Positions 52,295 to 60,475 of a stretch of 64,000 nucleotides of DNA are shown here, piece by piece (the first letter of the stretch is position 1; the number at the start of each line of letters is the position of its first letter). The notes beneath the pieces were generated by a model. The model had not been told where the DNA came from. It saw only the letters and a program-made list of their open reading frames with translations, and ran no database searches. Source of the DNA: Actinomycetes bacterium (GTDB lineage: Bacteria > Actinomycetota > Coriobacteriia > Coriobacteriales > Atopobiaceae); contig JAKPQM010000140.1 of NCBI GenBank assembly GCA_029546925.1, positions 1-64,000 on the forward strand, read 5' to 3'. The translations under genes were made by a program, and so were the position numbers.

Positions 52295-53455
52295 GTGAAC
52301 GAGCAAAGCTACTCCTATGGGGCGACAAAATCGTCGATCCGCGAGCTCGCAGCCTATGCCGCCGCCCGCAAGGCCGAGATCGGCCCCGAGAAGGTCTTCG
52401 ACTTCTCGCTGGGCAATCCCTCGATTCCTGCGCCCGATGAGGTGCGCGTGGCAATCGAGCGCGCGCTCACGCTCCCGTCTACGCAACTGCACGGTTATAC
52501 GCCTGCTGCCGGCCTGTCCGATGTGCGCGCTGCTGTCGCCGCATCGCTCAACCGCCGCTTCGGAGAGGGGAGTGCCGCCGCAGAGGGCCTCTATCTCGCC
52601 TGCGGAGCTGCCGCATGCCTCGCCATCTGCATGCACGCGCTCTTGAACCCCGGCGACGAGGTCATCGTCATTGCGCCGTACTTCCCCGAGTACCGCGTGT
52701 GGATCGAATCCGCCGGTGCCGTCTGCGTGGAGGTTCCCGCAGACGGGAGGACCTTCGAGCCCGATGCCGATGCTGTTGCCGCAGCGATCACCGACCGCAC
52801 GCGCGCCCTTATCATCAACAGCCCGAATAACCCCACAGGTGCCGTTTATAGCGCGGATGTGCTTGTCCGCTTAGCTGCCGTCCTCGAGCCCCACGGCATC
52901 GTCCTCATCGCCGATGAGCCCTACCGCGAGCTGGTCTACGGTGCCGAGGTGCCTTGGGTCCCGGCCATCTACGCTCGGACGCTCGTGTGCTACTCCTACT
53001 CGAAATCGCTTTCGCTGCCGGGCGAGCGCATCGGCTGGGTACTCGTGCCGCCTGCGTTCCCCGAGTTTGCGCGCATGGTTCCCGCCATTGCAGGTGCGGG
53101 CCGCAAGCTCGGTTTTGTCTGCGCGCCCGCCCTCTTCCAGCGCGTCATCGCGGAGTGCCTCGATGTACCCACCAACGTATCTGCCTATGAGGAGAACCTC
53201 AAGGCGCTCACGGCCATCCTCGATGAGAACGGATTCTCATACATCATGCCGCGCGGTGCCTTCTACCTGTGGATCCGCGCCCTCGAGCCCGATGCCAACG
53301 CATTTTCCAGACGCGCCCGCGATCTCGAGCTCATGCTCGTGGCATCCGATTCCTTCGGCATGCCCGGCTGGGTCCGCGCCGGAACCTGTGTCTCGCGCGA
53401 TACCATCGATCGCTCCGCTCCGGCATGGACAGCGCTCGCCCAGAGCTACCGGTAG
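52295..53455 (+). CDS. class I/II pyridoxal-phosphate aminotransferase
   Basis: A 386-residue fold-type I aminotransferase. The N-terminus SSIRELAAYAAARKAEIGPE and FSLGNPSIPAPDEV are typical; INSPNNPTGAVYS contains the cofactor-contacting Asn, IADEPYRELVYG the Asp/Tyr pair, and CYSYSKSLSLPGERIGWVLV the Schiff-base lysine region. The end GWVRAGTCVSRDTIDRS resembles the substrate carboxylate site. The amino-acid substrate cannot be told. GTG 52295 is preferred (AAAGGAAGCGCATC upstream); an ATG at 52268 overlaps a TACAAT that looks like the -10 box. The PHP gene follows 8 bp later. Confidence 0.88.
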   Translation: MNEQSYSYGATKSSIRELAAYAAARKAEIGPEKVFDFSLGNPSIPAPDEVRVAIERALTLPSTQLHGYTPAAGLSDVRAAVAASLNRRFGEGSAAAEGLYLACGAAACLAICMHALLNPGDEVIVIAPYFPEYRVWIESAGAVCVEVPADGRTFEPDADAVAAAITDRTRALIINSPNNPTGAVYSADVLVRLAAVLEPHGIVLIADEPYRELVYGAEVPWVPAIYARTLVCYSYSKSLSLPGERIGWVLVPPAFPEFARMVPAIAGAGRKLGFVCAPALFQRVIAECLDVPTNVSAYEENLKALTAILDENGFSYIMPRGAFYLWIRALEPDANAFSRRARDLELMLVASDSFGMPGWVRAGTCVSRDTIDRSAPAWTALAQSYR

Positions 53456-53463
53456 GAAACCCC

Positions 53464-54258
53464 ATGCGCCTCGCCTGCGATCCGCACACGCATACGCTGT
53501 TCTCGCGCCATGCCTACTCCACGCTCGAGGAGAACATCCGTGCAGCGTCCGTTAAGGGCCTCGAGCTTCTGGGCACGACCGAGCACTACAGCGCGATGCT
53601 CTATCCCGAGGATGATCTGCGCAACTTCCAGTACTACGAGAATTTCCACGTATGGCCGCGCGAGGTTGGCGGCGTGTACCTCTGCCATGGGGCCGAAGCG
53701 GACATCGTGGACCTGGACGGCAATCTCTTCGGCTACGACATCTGCTTCGACCACCATTTCAGCGGGCGCCGGTTCAAGGAGCCGCGTCTCCTGAAAGACA
53801 TCGTCTCCAAGGAGTGCGACTACATCATCGCGAGCGTGCACGACAGGACCTTCGCGCGCGGCGCGACACGGGCGCAGATGACGCAGGCCTACCTCGGGGC
53901 TCTTGATGACCAGAAGGTCTTCATCCTCGGCCATATCGGCCGTTCCGGTCTCGATGTGGACTACGATGAGATCCTTATCCATGCGCGTGAACTGGGAAAA
54001 TGCATCGAGATCAACAATCACAGCCTGATGGGTTCTCGCCGGGCGAGCTCCTATCCGCGCTGCCGCGCTATCGCCGAGCGCTGTGCTGAGCTGGGTGTGA
54101 ACATCGTCACATCTTCCGATGCGCACATCTCGTACAGCGTAGGCGATTTCGGCGCTGCGGAAAGCCTGCTCGATGAGGTCCATGTTCCCGAGGAGCTCGT
54201 GATCACCCGCAGCAAAGAAGCGTTCCTCTCGGCTCTCGATGCCGCTCTTGGCGCTTGA
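53464..54258 (+). CDS. PHP-domain phosphoesterase
   Basis: A 264-residue protein of the PHP (polymerase and histidinol phosphatase) superfamily, YcdX-like. Metal-binding residues are in DPHTHTLFSRHAYSTLEEN, GTTEHYSAM, HGAEADIVDLDG, IIASVHDRTF, LGHIGRSGLDVDYD and SSDAHISYSVGDFG. It probably removes a phosphate from a small substrate. ATG 53464 lies 8 bp after the aminotransferase stop, so both are in one transcript; the substrate may be a phosphorylated intermediate of the same pathway, which is inference. It converges with exoA. Confidence 0.88.
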   Translation: MRLACDPHTHTLFSRHAYSTLEENIRAASVKGLELLGTTEHYSAMLYPEDDLRNFQYYENFHVWPREVGGVYLCHGAEADIVDLDGNLFGYDICFDHHFSGRRFKEPRLLKDIVSKECDYIIASVHDRTFARGATRAQMTQAYLGALDDQKVFILGHIGRSGLDVDYDEILIHARELGKCIEINNHSLMGSRRASSYPRCRAIAERCAELGVNIVTSSDAHISYSVGDFGAAESLLDEVHVPEELVITRSKEAFLSALDAALGA

Positions 54259-54280
54259 TGCGGTTCGCTTTAGCGCAGCC

Positions 54281-55087
54281 CTACAGCTCGATTGAAAGGC
54301 CCACCGGGCAGTGGTCGCTCCCGAAGATCTCGTCGTAGATGCTCGCTGCTGTGACCTTGCCCGCAATCGAATCGCTCACCAGGAAATAGTCGATGCGCCA
54401 GCCGGCATTGCGCTCGCGTGCACGCATGCGGTAGCTCCACCAGCTGTAGGCACCGGCGAGTTCTGGGTGCCGCGCACGGAAGGTATCGGTGAAGCCGGCG
54501 GCGAGGAGCTTTCCAAAGCTCTCGCGCTCCTCATCGGAGAAACCCGCATTGCCGCGATTGGGGCCGGGGTTCTTGAGGTCGATCTCCTCATGGGCGACAT
54601 TGAAGTCGCCGCAGGTCACAACCGGTTTCTGGAGCGCCAGATCGGAGAGGAAGCCGCGATAGGCCTCGTCCCACTCAAGGCGCAGGTCGATGCGCTTCAG
54701 GCCGTCCTGCGCGTTGGGCGTATAGACGTCGACGAACCAGAACGTCTCGAATTCGAGTGCGCATACGCGGCCCTCATTGTCTGCAACGGGGCAGCCGATG
54801 GTGCGGATCACCTGCAGCGGCTCCTCCTTCGAGAAGACCGCCGTGCCCGAATAGCCCTTCTTCTCGGCATAGTTCCACGTCTGATGGTATCCGGGCAGAT
54901 CGAGCGCGATCCGGTTCTTGCCCGGGCCGGACTCGAGGTTCTCTGCGGAGAGCTTGGTTTCCTGCAGGGCGAAGACATCGGCATCGAACATGCGCACGAT
55001 CGACTCGAAGCCGGGATCCTTCTTCATGACGGCGCGCAGGCCGTTCACGTTCCACGATACGAAGCTGTATTCACGCACGCCGGCCAT
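54281..55087 (-). CDS. exodeoxyribonuclease III / AP endonuclease
   Basis: A 268-residue EEP-superfamily enzyme that incises DNA at abasic sites. Motifs in order: SWNVNGLRAVM, FALQETKLSAENL (catalytic Glu), GYSGTAVFSKEEP, CGDFNVAHEEIDL and GSDHCPVGLSIEL (catalytic His). Length is normal. The start at 55087 is chosen because GATCGGAGCCGAAT precedes it; the open frame extends to 55216 but crosses the inverted repeat at 55126-55189, which belongs to the untranslated region. Confidence 0.93.
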   Translation of the reverse strand: MAGVREYSFVSWNVNGLRAVMKKDPGFESIVRMFDADVFALQETKLSAENLESGPGKNRIALDLPGYHQTWNYAEKKGYSGTAVFSKEEPLQVIRTIGCPVADNEGRVCALEFETFWFVDVYTPNAQDGLKRIDLRLEWDEAYRGFLSDLALQKPVVTCGDFNVAHEEIDLKNPGPNRGNAGFSDEERESFGKLLAAGFTDTFRARHPELAGAYSWWSYRMRARERNAGWRIDYFLVSDSIAGKVTAASIYDEIFGSDHCPVGLSIEL

Positions 55088-55125
55088 ATTCGGCTCCGAT
55101 CTTCTCGTCATCTGCGCAGCAGATC

Positions 55126-55189
55126 CATCTGGATATACGTTTCGAGACAAAATGAGGGGCTTTTCTGTCTCAAAACGCATATCCAGATG
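55126..55189. repeat. 24-bp-arm inverted repeat upstream of exoA
   Basis: The 24-base arms (55126-55149 and 55166-55189) match at 22 positions with the remaining two being G-T pairs in RNA; the loop is 16 nt. The outer arms begin CATCTGGATAT and end ATATCCAGATG. It lies 39 bp before the exoA start in its leader, and between exoA and the downstream end of the patatin gene. Confidence 0.9.
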
Positions 55190-55221
55190 AGTGCGGGCCG
55201 TCCCATCGCACGCCACCCATC

Positions 55222-56115
55222 TTACCCGAACAGATAGCGCTCCACGCGCGGCCAGTCGCGGAGCGCCTGGGCATATCCCAGATCATACGAGCGGAGCAGC
55301 TCCGACGTCTTGATCGTGGTGCTTTTGACCGGCATCTCGTCGGGTCTGATCACCAGTGCGCGCCCCGTGCGCTCGAGCTCCGCCACACGGTCGAGCTCGG
55401 CGTTGTAGCGCTCGCTTCTCGAGATCATCGCCTCGTAGAGCGGCTCTATCCCATGCGAGAGGAACTTGTAGAGGGTGCGCTCCGATCTGGTAGGCGGCTG
55501 TTTGCGGTATCCCGCCGGACGCGTGGCGACAAAGACCATCTTCTCGAATCCCCTATCCTCCGCAAGCCATATGGGAATGCCCGCACCACGCCCTAAGCCT
55601 CCGTCATACATCGTGTGCCCGTCGATGCGGATGGGCTTCATGAGCAGAGGCAATGTGGAGCTCGCGCGCACGCGGTCCATCAGCGCGCGGAGGTCGGGCA
55701 TGTCGGCCTTCGACCACACGATGCTCTCACCCGTCTCGGCTGCGAACGACTGGATCCTGAGGTCGGCAGGGTTCGCGGAGAAGCTCTCCCAGTCGAAGGG
55801 CATGTAGCCGTCCTCGATACAGCCCCAATAGTCGTAGTCGGCGTTGAAGTAACCGTGGCCCGAGAGCATGCTCAAGAACCCGCCCGCTTCGGGAATCCTA
55901 TCGGGCAGCATCGTGAACGCGCCCTTCACGCGCCAAGGATCGCAGCTGAGATAATTGACGGTATGGCTTGCCCCGGCACTGACACCGCAGACGAAGGAGA
56001 AGTGCACGCCCTGCTCGAGCAGCATGTTTGCCATGCCCGCAGTATAGCTCGTGCGGTAACCGCCCCCTTCGAATACGAGGGCTGCGTCGCTCACGTTGCA
56101 GCTGAGTCCAAGCAC
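55222..56115 (-). CDS. patatin-like phospholipase
   Basis: A 297-residue lipid acyl hydrolase of the YjjU/RssA-type patatin family. The oxyanion hole is DAALVFEGGGYRTSYTAGM, the nucleophile Ser is in CGVSAGASHTVNYLS (G-x-S-x-G), and the dyad Asp in MYDGGLGRGAGIPIW. The C-terminal half contains Arg-rich helical sequence (RSERTLYKFLSHGIEPLYEA). GTG 56115 follows AAAAGGAGGCCCGAACG. Monocistronic, divergent from cobB. Confidence 0.9.
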   Translation of the reverse strand: MLGLSCNVSDAALVFEGGGYRTSYTAGMANMLLEQGVHFSFVCGVSAGASHTVNYLSCDPWRVKGAFTMLPDRIPEAGGFLSMLSGHGYFNADYDYWGCIEDGYMPFDWESFSANPADLRIQSFAAETGESIVWSKADMPDLRALMDRVRASSTLPLLMKPIRIDGHTMYDGGLGRGAGIPIWLAEDRGFEKMVFVATRPAGYRKQPPTRSERTLYKFLSHGIEPLYEAMISRSERYNAELDRVAELERTGRALVIRPDEMPVKSTTIKTSELLRSYDLGYAQALRDWPRVERYLFG

Positions 56116-56188
56116 CGTTCGGGCCTCCTTTTCCCGTGCGGTCTGGTGGTAGAGTAACCTCGATTATGGTAAAGGGAGGGGAGGCCCC

Positions 56189-56926
56189 ATGTCACTGACA
56201 ATCACCGATTCTGCCCAAGCCGCACAGGAATTGAAACACATCGTCGACAGAGCGGATCGCATCGCCTTCTTCGGAGGAGCCGGGGTCTCCACCGCGAGCG
56301 GCATCCCCGATTTCCGCTCGCCCAGCGGCCTCTATCACCAGCATTTCGACTATCCGCCCGAGCTGATGCTCTCCCACGAGTTCTTCGTCACGCATACCGC
56401 CGAGTTCTACGAGTTCTACCGGACGCGCATGATCGCGCTCGGCGCCAAACCCAACCGGGCCCATCTCAAACTGGCGGAGCTCGAGGAAAGGGGCAAGATC
56501 TCAGGCGTCGTCACCCAGAACATAGACGGTCTCCACCAGATGGCCGGCTCGCGTGCGGTATGGGAGCTGCACGGCTCGGTTCACCGCAACATCTGCCAGA
56601 ACTGCGGCAGGCGCTATTCCGCCGAGTGGATCATCGAAACTGAGGGCGTGCCCTCCTGCGAGGACTGCGGGGGCCTCGTCAAACCCGATGTGGTGCTCTA
56701 CAACGAATCGCTTGACGAGAAGGTCGTCTTGGGTGCGATCGACGCCATCTCCCATGCCGATATGCTCATCGTAGGGGGGACCTCGCTTGTGGTGTATCCT
56801 GCGGCGGGGCTCGTGCGCTATTTCCAAGGATCGACGCTTGCCATCGTGAACCTCGAACCCACGCCTCAGGATGCCTCCGCCGATCTTGTCTGCGCCTGCG
56901 ATATAGCATCTGCGTTCGATTTCTGA
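56189..56926 (+). CDS. cobB: NAD-dependent protein deacylase (sirtuin)
   Basis: A 245-residue sirtuin removing acyl groups from lysines using NAD+. The motifs are GAGVSTASGIPDFRS, TQNIDGLHQMAG, ELHGSVHRNICQNC (catalytic His), with a zinc ribbon CQNC and CEDC, and GGTSLVVYPAAG. It is a classical chromosomal sirtuin and unrelated in role to the defence SIR2 at 13401. ATG 56189 follows AAGGGAGGGGAGGCCCC. A separate gene, 88 bp before folP-folK. Confidence 0.94.
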   Translation: MSLTITDSAQAAQELKHIVDRADRIAFFGGAGVSTASGIPDFRSPSGLYHQHFDYPPELMLSHEFFVTHTAEFYEFYRTRMIALGAKPNRAHLKLAELEERGKISGVVTQNIDGLHQMAGSRAVWELHGSVHRNICQNCGRRYSAEWIIETEGVPSCEDCGGLVKPDVVLYNESLDEKVVLGAIDAISHADMLIVGGTSLVVYPAAGLVRYFQGSTLAIVNLEPTPQDASADLVCACDIASAFDF

Positions 56927-57013
56927 GAAGAAGCCTTGCAAACGCTACAATAGTGATAGGCAAATGCAGCTGAAACCGTTTGATGCCCACGCTCCGAGAA
57001 AGGCTCCGCCACC

Positions 57014-58444
57014 ATGCTCAAAGAAGGATACGCAGTCTGGCAGTGCGCAAACCACGAGATCTCGCTCACGCGCCCGCGCATCATGGGCGTTCTCAACGTG
57101 ACTCCCGATTCCTTCTCCGATGGGGGGGAGCATCTCGCTACGGACGCAGCGGTCGCCCGTGCCCTCGAGATGCTCGACGAGGGCGCCGATATCATCGATG
57201 TGGGTGGCGAGTCCACACGCCCCGGCTTCACACCCGTCTCCCAGAACGAGGAGGCCGAGCGCGTGGTACCGGTCATCCGCAAGATACTTGCCGCGGTGCC
57301 CAACGCCATCATCTCCATCGACACCCGCCATCCCGAGGTCGCTAAGATATGCGCCCGTCTGGGAGCGTCCATCATCAACGATGTCACCGGATTCACCAAT
57401 CCTGCCATGGTGGAGGTTGCCGCTGCGAGCACCTGCGGCTGCATCATCACCCACTGGGATCGCACCCTTGAGGAGAAGCCTCCGCGCAAGCAGGTCACCT
57501 TGGACGACGCCAAGCCGTCGCGCGCCGTGCCCTCGAGCCAGCGCTTCACCCTGCCCGAAGAGGCGCCCATCATGCGCAAGGTCATGGGCTTTCTGGGCGA
57601 CTCCGCCCGCACCCTCATGCGGGCGGGCATTGCCAAGGAGCGCCTCTGCATCGACCCCGGTCCGGGCTTCGACAAGGACACCGACCAGGACGTCGTCATC
57701 CAGCGCGCCACCCGCTCGATGGTCTCGATGGGGTACCCGCTCATGTGCGCGGTGTCGCGCAAGCGTTTCGTCGGGGCCCTCTCGGGTGAGAAGAACGCCG
57801 CCGAACGCGATGCGGCAACCATCGGCGTTGCGCTTTCGTCCATCGCGGCGGGTGCGCAGATCGTCCGCGTGCACAATGTCGCGGCAACCGCACAGGCCCT
57901 GAACTCCTACTGGGCCGTCAACCGCAAGGATCCGCGTCAGGGCTTCATCTCCATCGGCTCGAATGTGGGCGACCGCCTCGACAACCTTGCGCGCGCCGTC
58001 TCGCTGATCAACCACATCCCCCTCACCTGCGTGGTGCAGGTGAGCCACGCCTACGACACCGCCCCCGCCTACGGCATCTCCTCCCCGGTAGCCAACGCCG
58101 TGGTCGAGATCCGCACCGAGCTGCATCCCATCGTCCTGCTCGAAGAGCTGTTCAAGGTCGAGGACACGCTCGGTCGCACAAGGACGCCCGGTGAGGATGG
58201 TCACGGAGACCGCACCATCGATTGCGATCTCTGTTGGATCGAGGGCGAGTCCCATGCCGGCACCAAGCTCAGCCTGCCCCATCCGCGCATGGGCGAGCGC
58301 GACTTCGTGATCCTTCCCATGGAAGATCTCATGCATGATCCCAAGCGCTTCTTCGAGTATGCGAACGCTCCCGTCACCGTAGCTCCGCGCGAGAAGCGTG
58401 TGGGCATGGTCATGAACGATCTCGGTGAGCTTTCCTGGGAGTAG
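57014..58444 (+). CDS. fused dihydropteroate synthase and HPPK
   Basis: A 476-residue bifunctional folate enzyme. Residues 1-300 are dihydropteroate synthase (FolP): RIMGVLNVTPDSFSDGGEHL, IDVGGESTRPGFTPV, SIDTRHPEVAK, ASIINDVTGF and AVSRKRFVGAL. Residues 315-476 are 6-hydroxymethyl-7,8-dihydropterin pyrophosphokinase (FolK): GFISIGSNVGDRLDNLARAV, ELFKVEDTLGRTR and LPHPRMGERDFVILPM. It makes the pyrophosphate and joins it to p-aminobenzoate, two consecutive steps. No dihydroneopterin aldolase part is present. ATG 57014 has GAGAAAGGCTCCGCCACC upstream. It is followed by the ligase-like gene after 2 bp. Confidence 0.95.
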   Translation: MLKEGYAVWQCANHEISLTRPRIMGVLNVTPDSFSDGGEHLATDAAVARALEMLDEGADIIDVGGESTRPGFTPVSQNEEAERVVPVIRKILAAVPNAIISIDTRHPEVAKICARLGASIINDVTGFTNPAMVEVAAASTCGCIITHWDRTLEEKPPRKQVTLDDAKPSRAVPSSQRFTLPEEAPIMRKVMGFLGDSARTLMRAGIAKERLCIDPGPGFDKDTDQDVVIQRATRSMVSMGYPLMCAVSRKRFVGALSGEKNAAERDAATIGVALSSIAAGAQIVRVHNVAATAQALNSYWAVNRKDPRQGFISIGSNVGDRLDNLARAVSLINHIPLTCVVQVSHAYDTAPAYGISSPVANAVVEIRTELHPIVLLEELFKVEDTLGRTRTPGEDGHGDRTIDCDLCWIEGESHAGTKLSLPHPRMGERDFVILPMEDLMHDPKRFFEYANAPVTVAPREKRVGMVMNDLGELSWE

Positions 58445-58446
58445 CC

Positions 58447-58986
58447 GTGGCTGACGATACGGCCATCGAGCTCACGCTGCGTCCTCGCGTTCCCATGCCC
58501 TATGTGCAGGCGCTCGGCAGCCTCGCTGCGCTTGCCGTCTGCGAGTGTGTGGATGGCGCGCAGATCCTCTGGCCTGCGACGGTGCTTCTCGACGGGGCTG
58601 CTCTGGCGCGCGTGTCGTTGAGGGCGGGTTACGACGGCTCCATATTTGCACGGGTGGAGGTTGTGTTTTCGGATGCACGGGCCGATCTTGCCGCAATAGA
58701 GGATGCGATTCTCGCCCGTGTTGATGCGTGGGAGCAGGCCGTCGCGGCAGGACGATCCGCAGCCGGCCCCTTTGCGCCGTTTGCGAGCGACTACTTCGAT
58801 CGCATGGCCGGTCTCGGCGAGACGGTCGAGCTGCTCTTCCCCAATGGGAGGGTCTACTGCGCGGCAGAGCTCGAGGGCATCGACGTGTGGGGGCGCATCT
58901 GCGTGGAGACCGCAGATGGCCGCGATACCGAATACGCGCCCGAGCAGGTTACGCTGAGGCTCCTGCCCTCCGCGCTTCTCGATTGA
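58447..58986 (+). CDS. degenerate biotin-protein-ligase-like protein
   Basis: A 179-residue protein resembling the C-terminal two thirds of biotin protein ligases: QALGSLAALAVCECVDG, ILWPATVLLDG (place of the WPND motif), and SDYFDRMAGLGETVELLFPN with GIDVWGRICVETADGR as in the BPL C-terminal domain. The N-terminal catalytic part with the biotin-binding GRGRxGR loop is absent, and WPND has become WPAT, so it is probably not a ligase. GTG 58447 two bases after folK, with GGGAGTAGCC, makes it coupled to folate synthesis. It converges on coaX. BirA relatives commonly neighbour coaX. Confidence 0.6.
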   Translation: MADDTAIELTLRPRVPMPYVQALGSLAALAVCECVDGAQILWPATVLLDGAALARVSLRAGYDGSIFARVEVVFSDARADLAAIEDAILARVDAWEQAVAAGRSAAGPFAPFASDYFDRMAGLGETVELLFPNGRVYCAAELEGIDVWGRICVETADGRDTEYAPEQVTLRLLPSALLD

Positions 58987-59027
58987 AAACCCACCGGCGG
59001 CCGGCAGCTTGGCCCGATGCGGTACCG

Positions 59028-59801
59028 CTATGCCCCTGCGCGCAGGCTCATCTCGTAGATACCGCGCAGCGTGAGGTCGGGATCGATGAAATCGAAGAGA
59101 TCGGTTGCTCCGCTCACCGTGTTGGCAAGGCCCCCCGTGCCGATGACCGGGGCATCTTCGATGCCGAGCTCGCTTTTGATGCGGGCGACAAGCCCTTCGG
59201 CCTGCACGGCTGCCCCGATGACAAGGCCCGACTGCACGGCCGTCTCGGTATCGCAGCCCAGAGCTGCGGGAGGCACCTCGATGGGCACGCTCGAGAGCTT
59301 GGCCGCACGCGAGAAGAGCGTGTCGGCCGAGAGCATGAGGCCGGGGGAGATGGTGCCGCCGCGATAGGATCCGCGCTCATCGACCACGTCGATATTGGTG
59401 GCGGTGCCGAAGTCGACCACGATGACCGGCGCGCCGTAGCTCGTGCGCGCTGCGATGGCGTTGGCGATGCGGTCGGCCCCCACCTGCTTGGGATCGGGCG
59501 TATCGATGTTGAGGCCGTAATCGTAGGTGGGGCTCACCGCATGGGGAGCATGGCCCATGATGGACGAGAGGCACTTGCGCCATGCGCGTGCGAGCACGGG
59601 TACCACGCAGGCCACACCCGCACTGTCGATATCGGAGATCGCGTAGCCGTCTTTGCCGAAATAGCCCCAGAGGCGCGAGTGCAGCATGTCGGAGGTGTCT
59701 GTGGCATCGGTGGACATGCGCCATCCGATCACGAACACGCCGCTGTCGTCGAAAAGCCCCAAGGTGGTCTGGGTATTGCCCACATCGACTGCCAAGAACA
59801 T
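59028..59801 (-). CDS. coaX: type III pantothenate kinase
   Basis: A 257-residue CoaX catalysing the first step of coenzyme A synthesis, insensitive to feedback by CoA. ASKHA-fold motifs: [18 protein letters not shown] (phosphate 1), [30 protein letters not shown] (phosphate 2) and [20 protein letters not shown]. The ATG at 59801 follows ATGAAGGAGGCGCTCG. Divergent from rpmE; the shared region holds the rpmE promoter. Confidence 0.95.
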   Translation of the reverse strand: MFLAVDVGNTQTTLGLFDDSGVFVIGWRMSTDATDTSDMLHSRLWGYFGKDGYAISDIDSAGVACVVPVLARAWRKCLSSIMGHAPHAVSPTYDYGLNIDTPDPKQVGADRIANAIAARTSYGAPVIVVDFGTATNIDVVDERGSYRGGTISPGLMLSADTLFSRAAKLSSVPIEVPPAALGCDTETAVQSGLVIGAAVQAEGLVARIKSELGIEDAPVIGTGGLANTVSGATDLFDFIDPDLTLRGIYEMSLRAGA

Positions 59802-59849
59802 CGAGCGCCTCCTTCATCTGTGCTCGCTCCATTATAGCCAAGACAGAGC

Positions 59850-59878
59850 TTGCCACATGTGCGCTGACATGGTACACT
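59850..59878 (+). promoter_or_regulatory. rpmE promoter
   Basis: TTGCCA (59850-59855), 17-bp spacer, TACACT (59873-59878). Transcription would start near 59885, just before the twin hairpins of the leader. Confidence 0.75.
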
Positions 59879-59892
59879 TCCAAAGCTTGACT

Positions 59893-59941
59893 GTCCTGGT
59901 CGGAAACCAGGACGACCCCCGCTCTGGTCGGAAACCAGGGC
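59893..59941 (+). promoter_or_regulatory. twin-hairpin leader of rpmE (L31 leader)
   Basis: Two hairpins in tandem with the same CGGAA loop: GTCCTGGT/ACCAGGAC (59893-59913) and GCTCTGGT/ACCAGGGC (59921-59941). They sit between the promoter and the ribosome-binding site of rpmE, as for autoregulatory r-protein leaders. L31 leader candidates have been described in several bacterial groups, as I recall including Coriobacteria; binding by L31 is inference. Confidence 0.75.
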
Positions 59942-59961
59942 ACAGAAGAAGGAGTCCTGCC

Positions 59962-60372
59962 ATGAAACAAGGTATCCATCCCCCGTATATGGAGTGCGTC
60001 GTTCGCTGCAGCTGCGGCAACACGTGGGTGACGCGCGCCACCAAGCCCGAGATGCGTCTCGATCTGTGCGATAAGTGCCATCCGTTCTACACGGGCACCC
60101 AGAAGCTCGTCGACACCGGCGGTCGCGTCCAACGCTTCGCCGATAAGTTCGGTTCTGCCGCCCAAGCCCGTCTCGACGCTGCCGCTGCCGCCAAGGCCTC
60201 CAAGGCCGAGAAGGCCGCTACCGCCGAGGCCGCCCGCAAGGCTGCCGCCGAGGCCAAGGCTGCCGAGAAGGCCCGTCGCGCCGCCGAGTTCGATAAGCGC
60301 GCCGCCGAGGCTCCTGTAGAGGAGGCTCCCGCCGAGGAGGTCTCCGAGGTCAAGGAGGAGGCTGCCGAGTAA
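59962..60372 (+). CDS. rpmE: ribosomal protein L31 with long C-terminal extension
   Basis: The first 70 residues are a zinc-binding L31: [20 protein letters not shown], with CxC and [20 protein letters not shown], the complete four-cysteine C+ type. The remaining 65 residues form an alanine-, lysine- and glutamate-rich helix ([20 protein letters not shown]) ending acidic. The usual length is 66-75 residues, so the tail is a lineage-specific extension. ATG 59962 follows AGAAGAAGGAGTCCTGCC. Single gene between its leader and terminator. Confidence 0.95.
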   Translation: MKQGIHPPYMECVVRCSCGNTWVTRATKPEMRLDLCDKCHPFYTGTQKLVDTGGRVQRFADKFGSAAQARLDAAAAAKASKAEKAATAEAARKAAAEAKAAEKARRAAEFDKRAAEAPVEEAPAEEVSEVKEEAAE

Positions 60373-60404
60373 GGCTGCCTGCGTGCCCAAACCAGTACGT
60401 GCAA

Positions 60405-60437
60405 CGAAGCGCCTGCCCCTTGAGGGCAGGCGCTTCG
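60405..60437. terminator. strong hairpin after rpmE
   Basis: A perfect 14-bp stem CGAAGCGCCTGCCC/GGGCAGGCGCTTCG with a 5-nt loop. The T-run is missing (CTATAC), so it may work in both directions between the convergent rpmE and araC-like genes. Confidence 0.75.
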
Positions 60438-60475
60438 CTATACAAGACGATTGGCTAGTGGATGCGAGTACCGCC

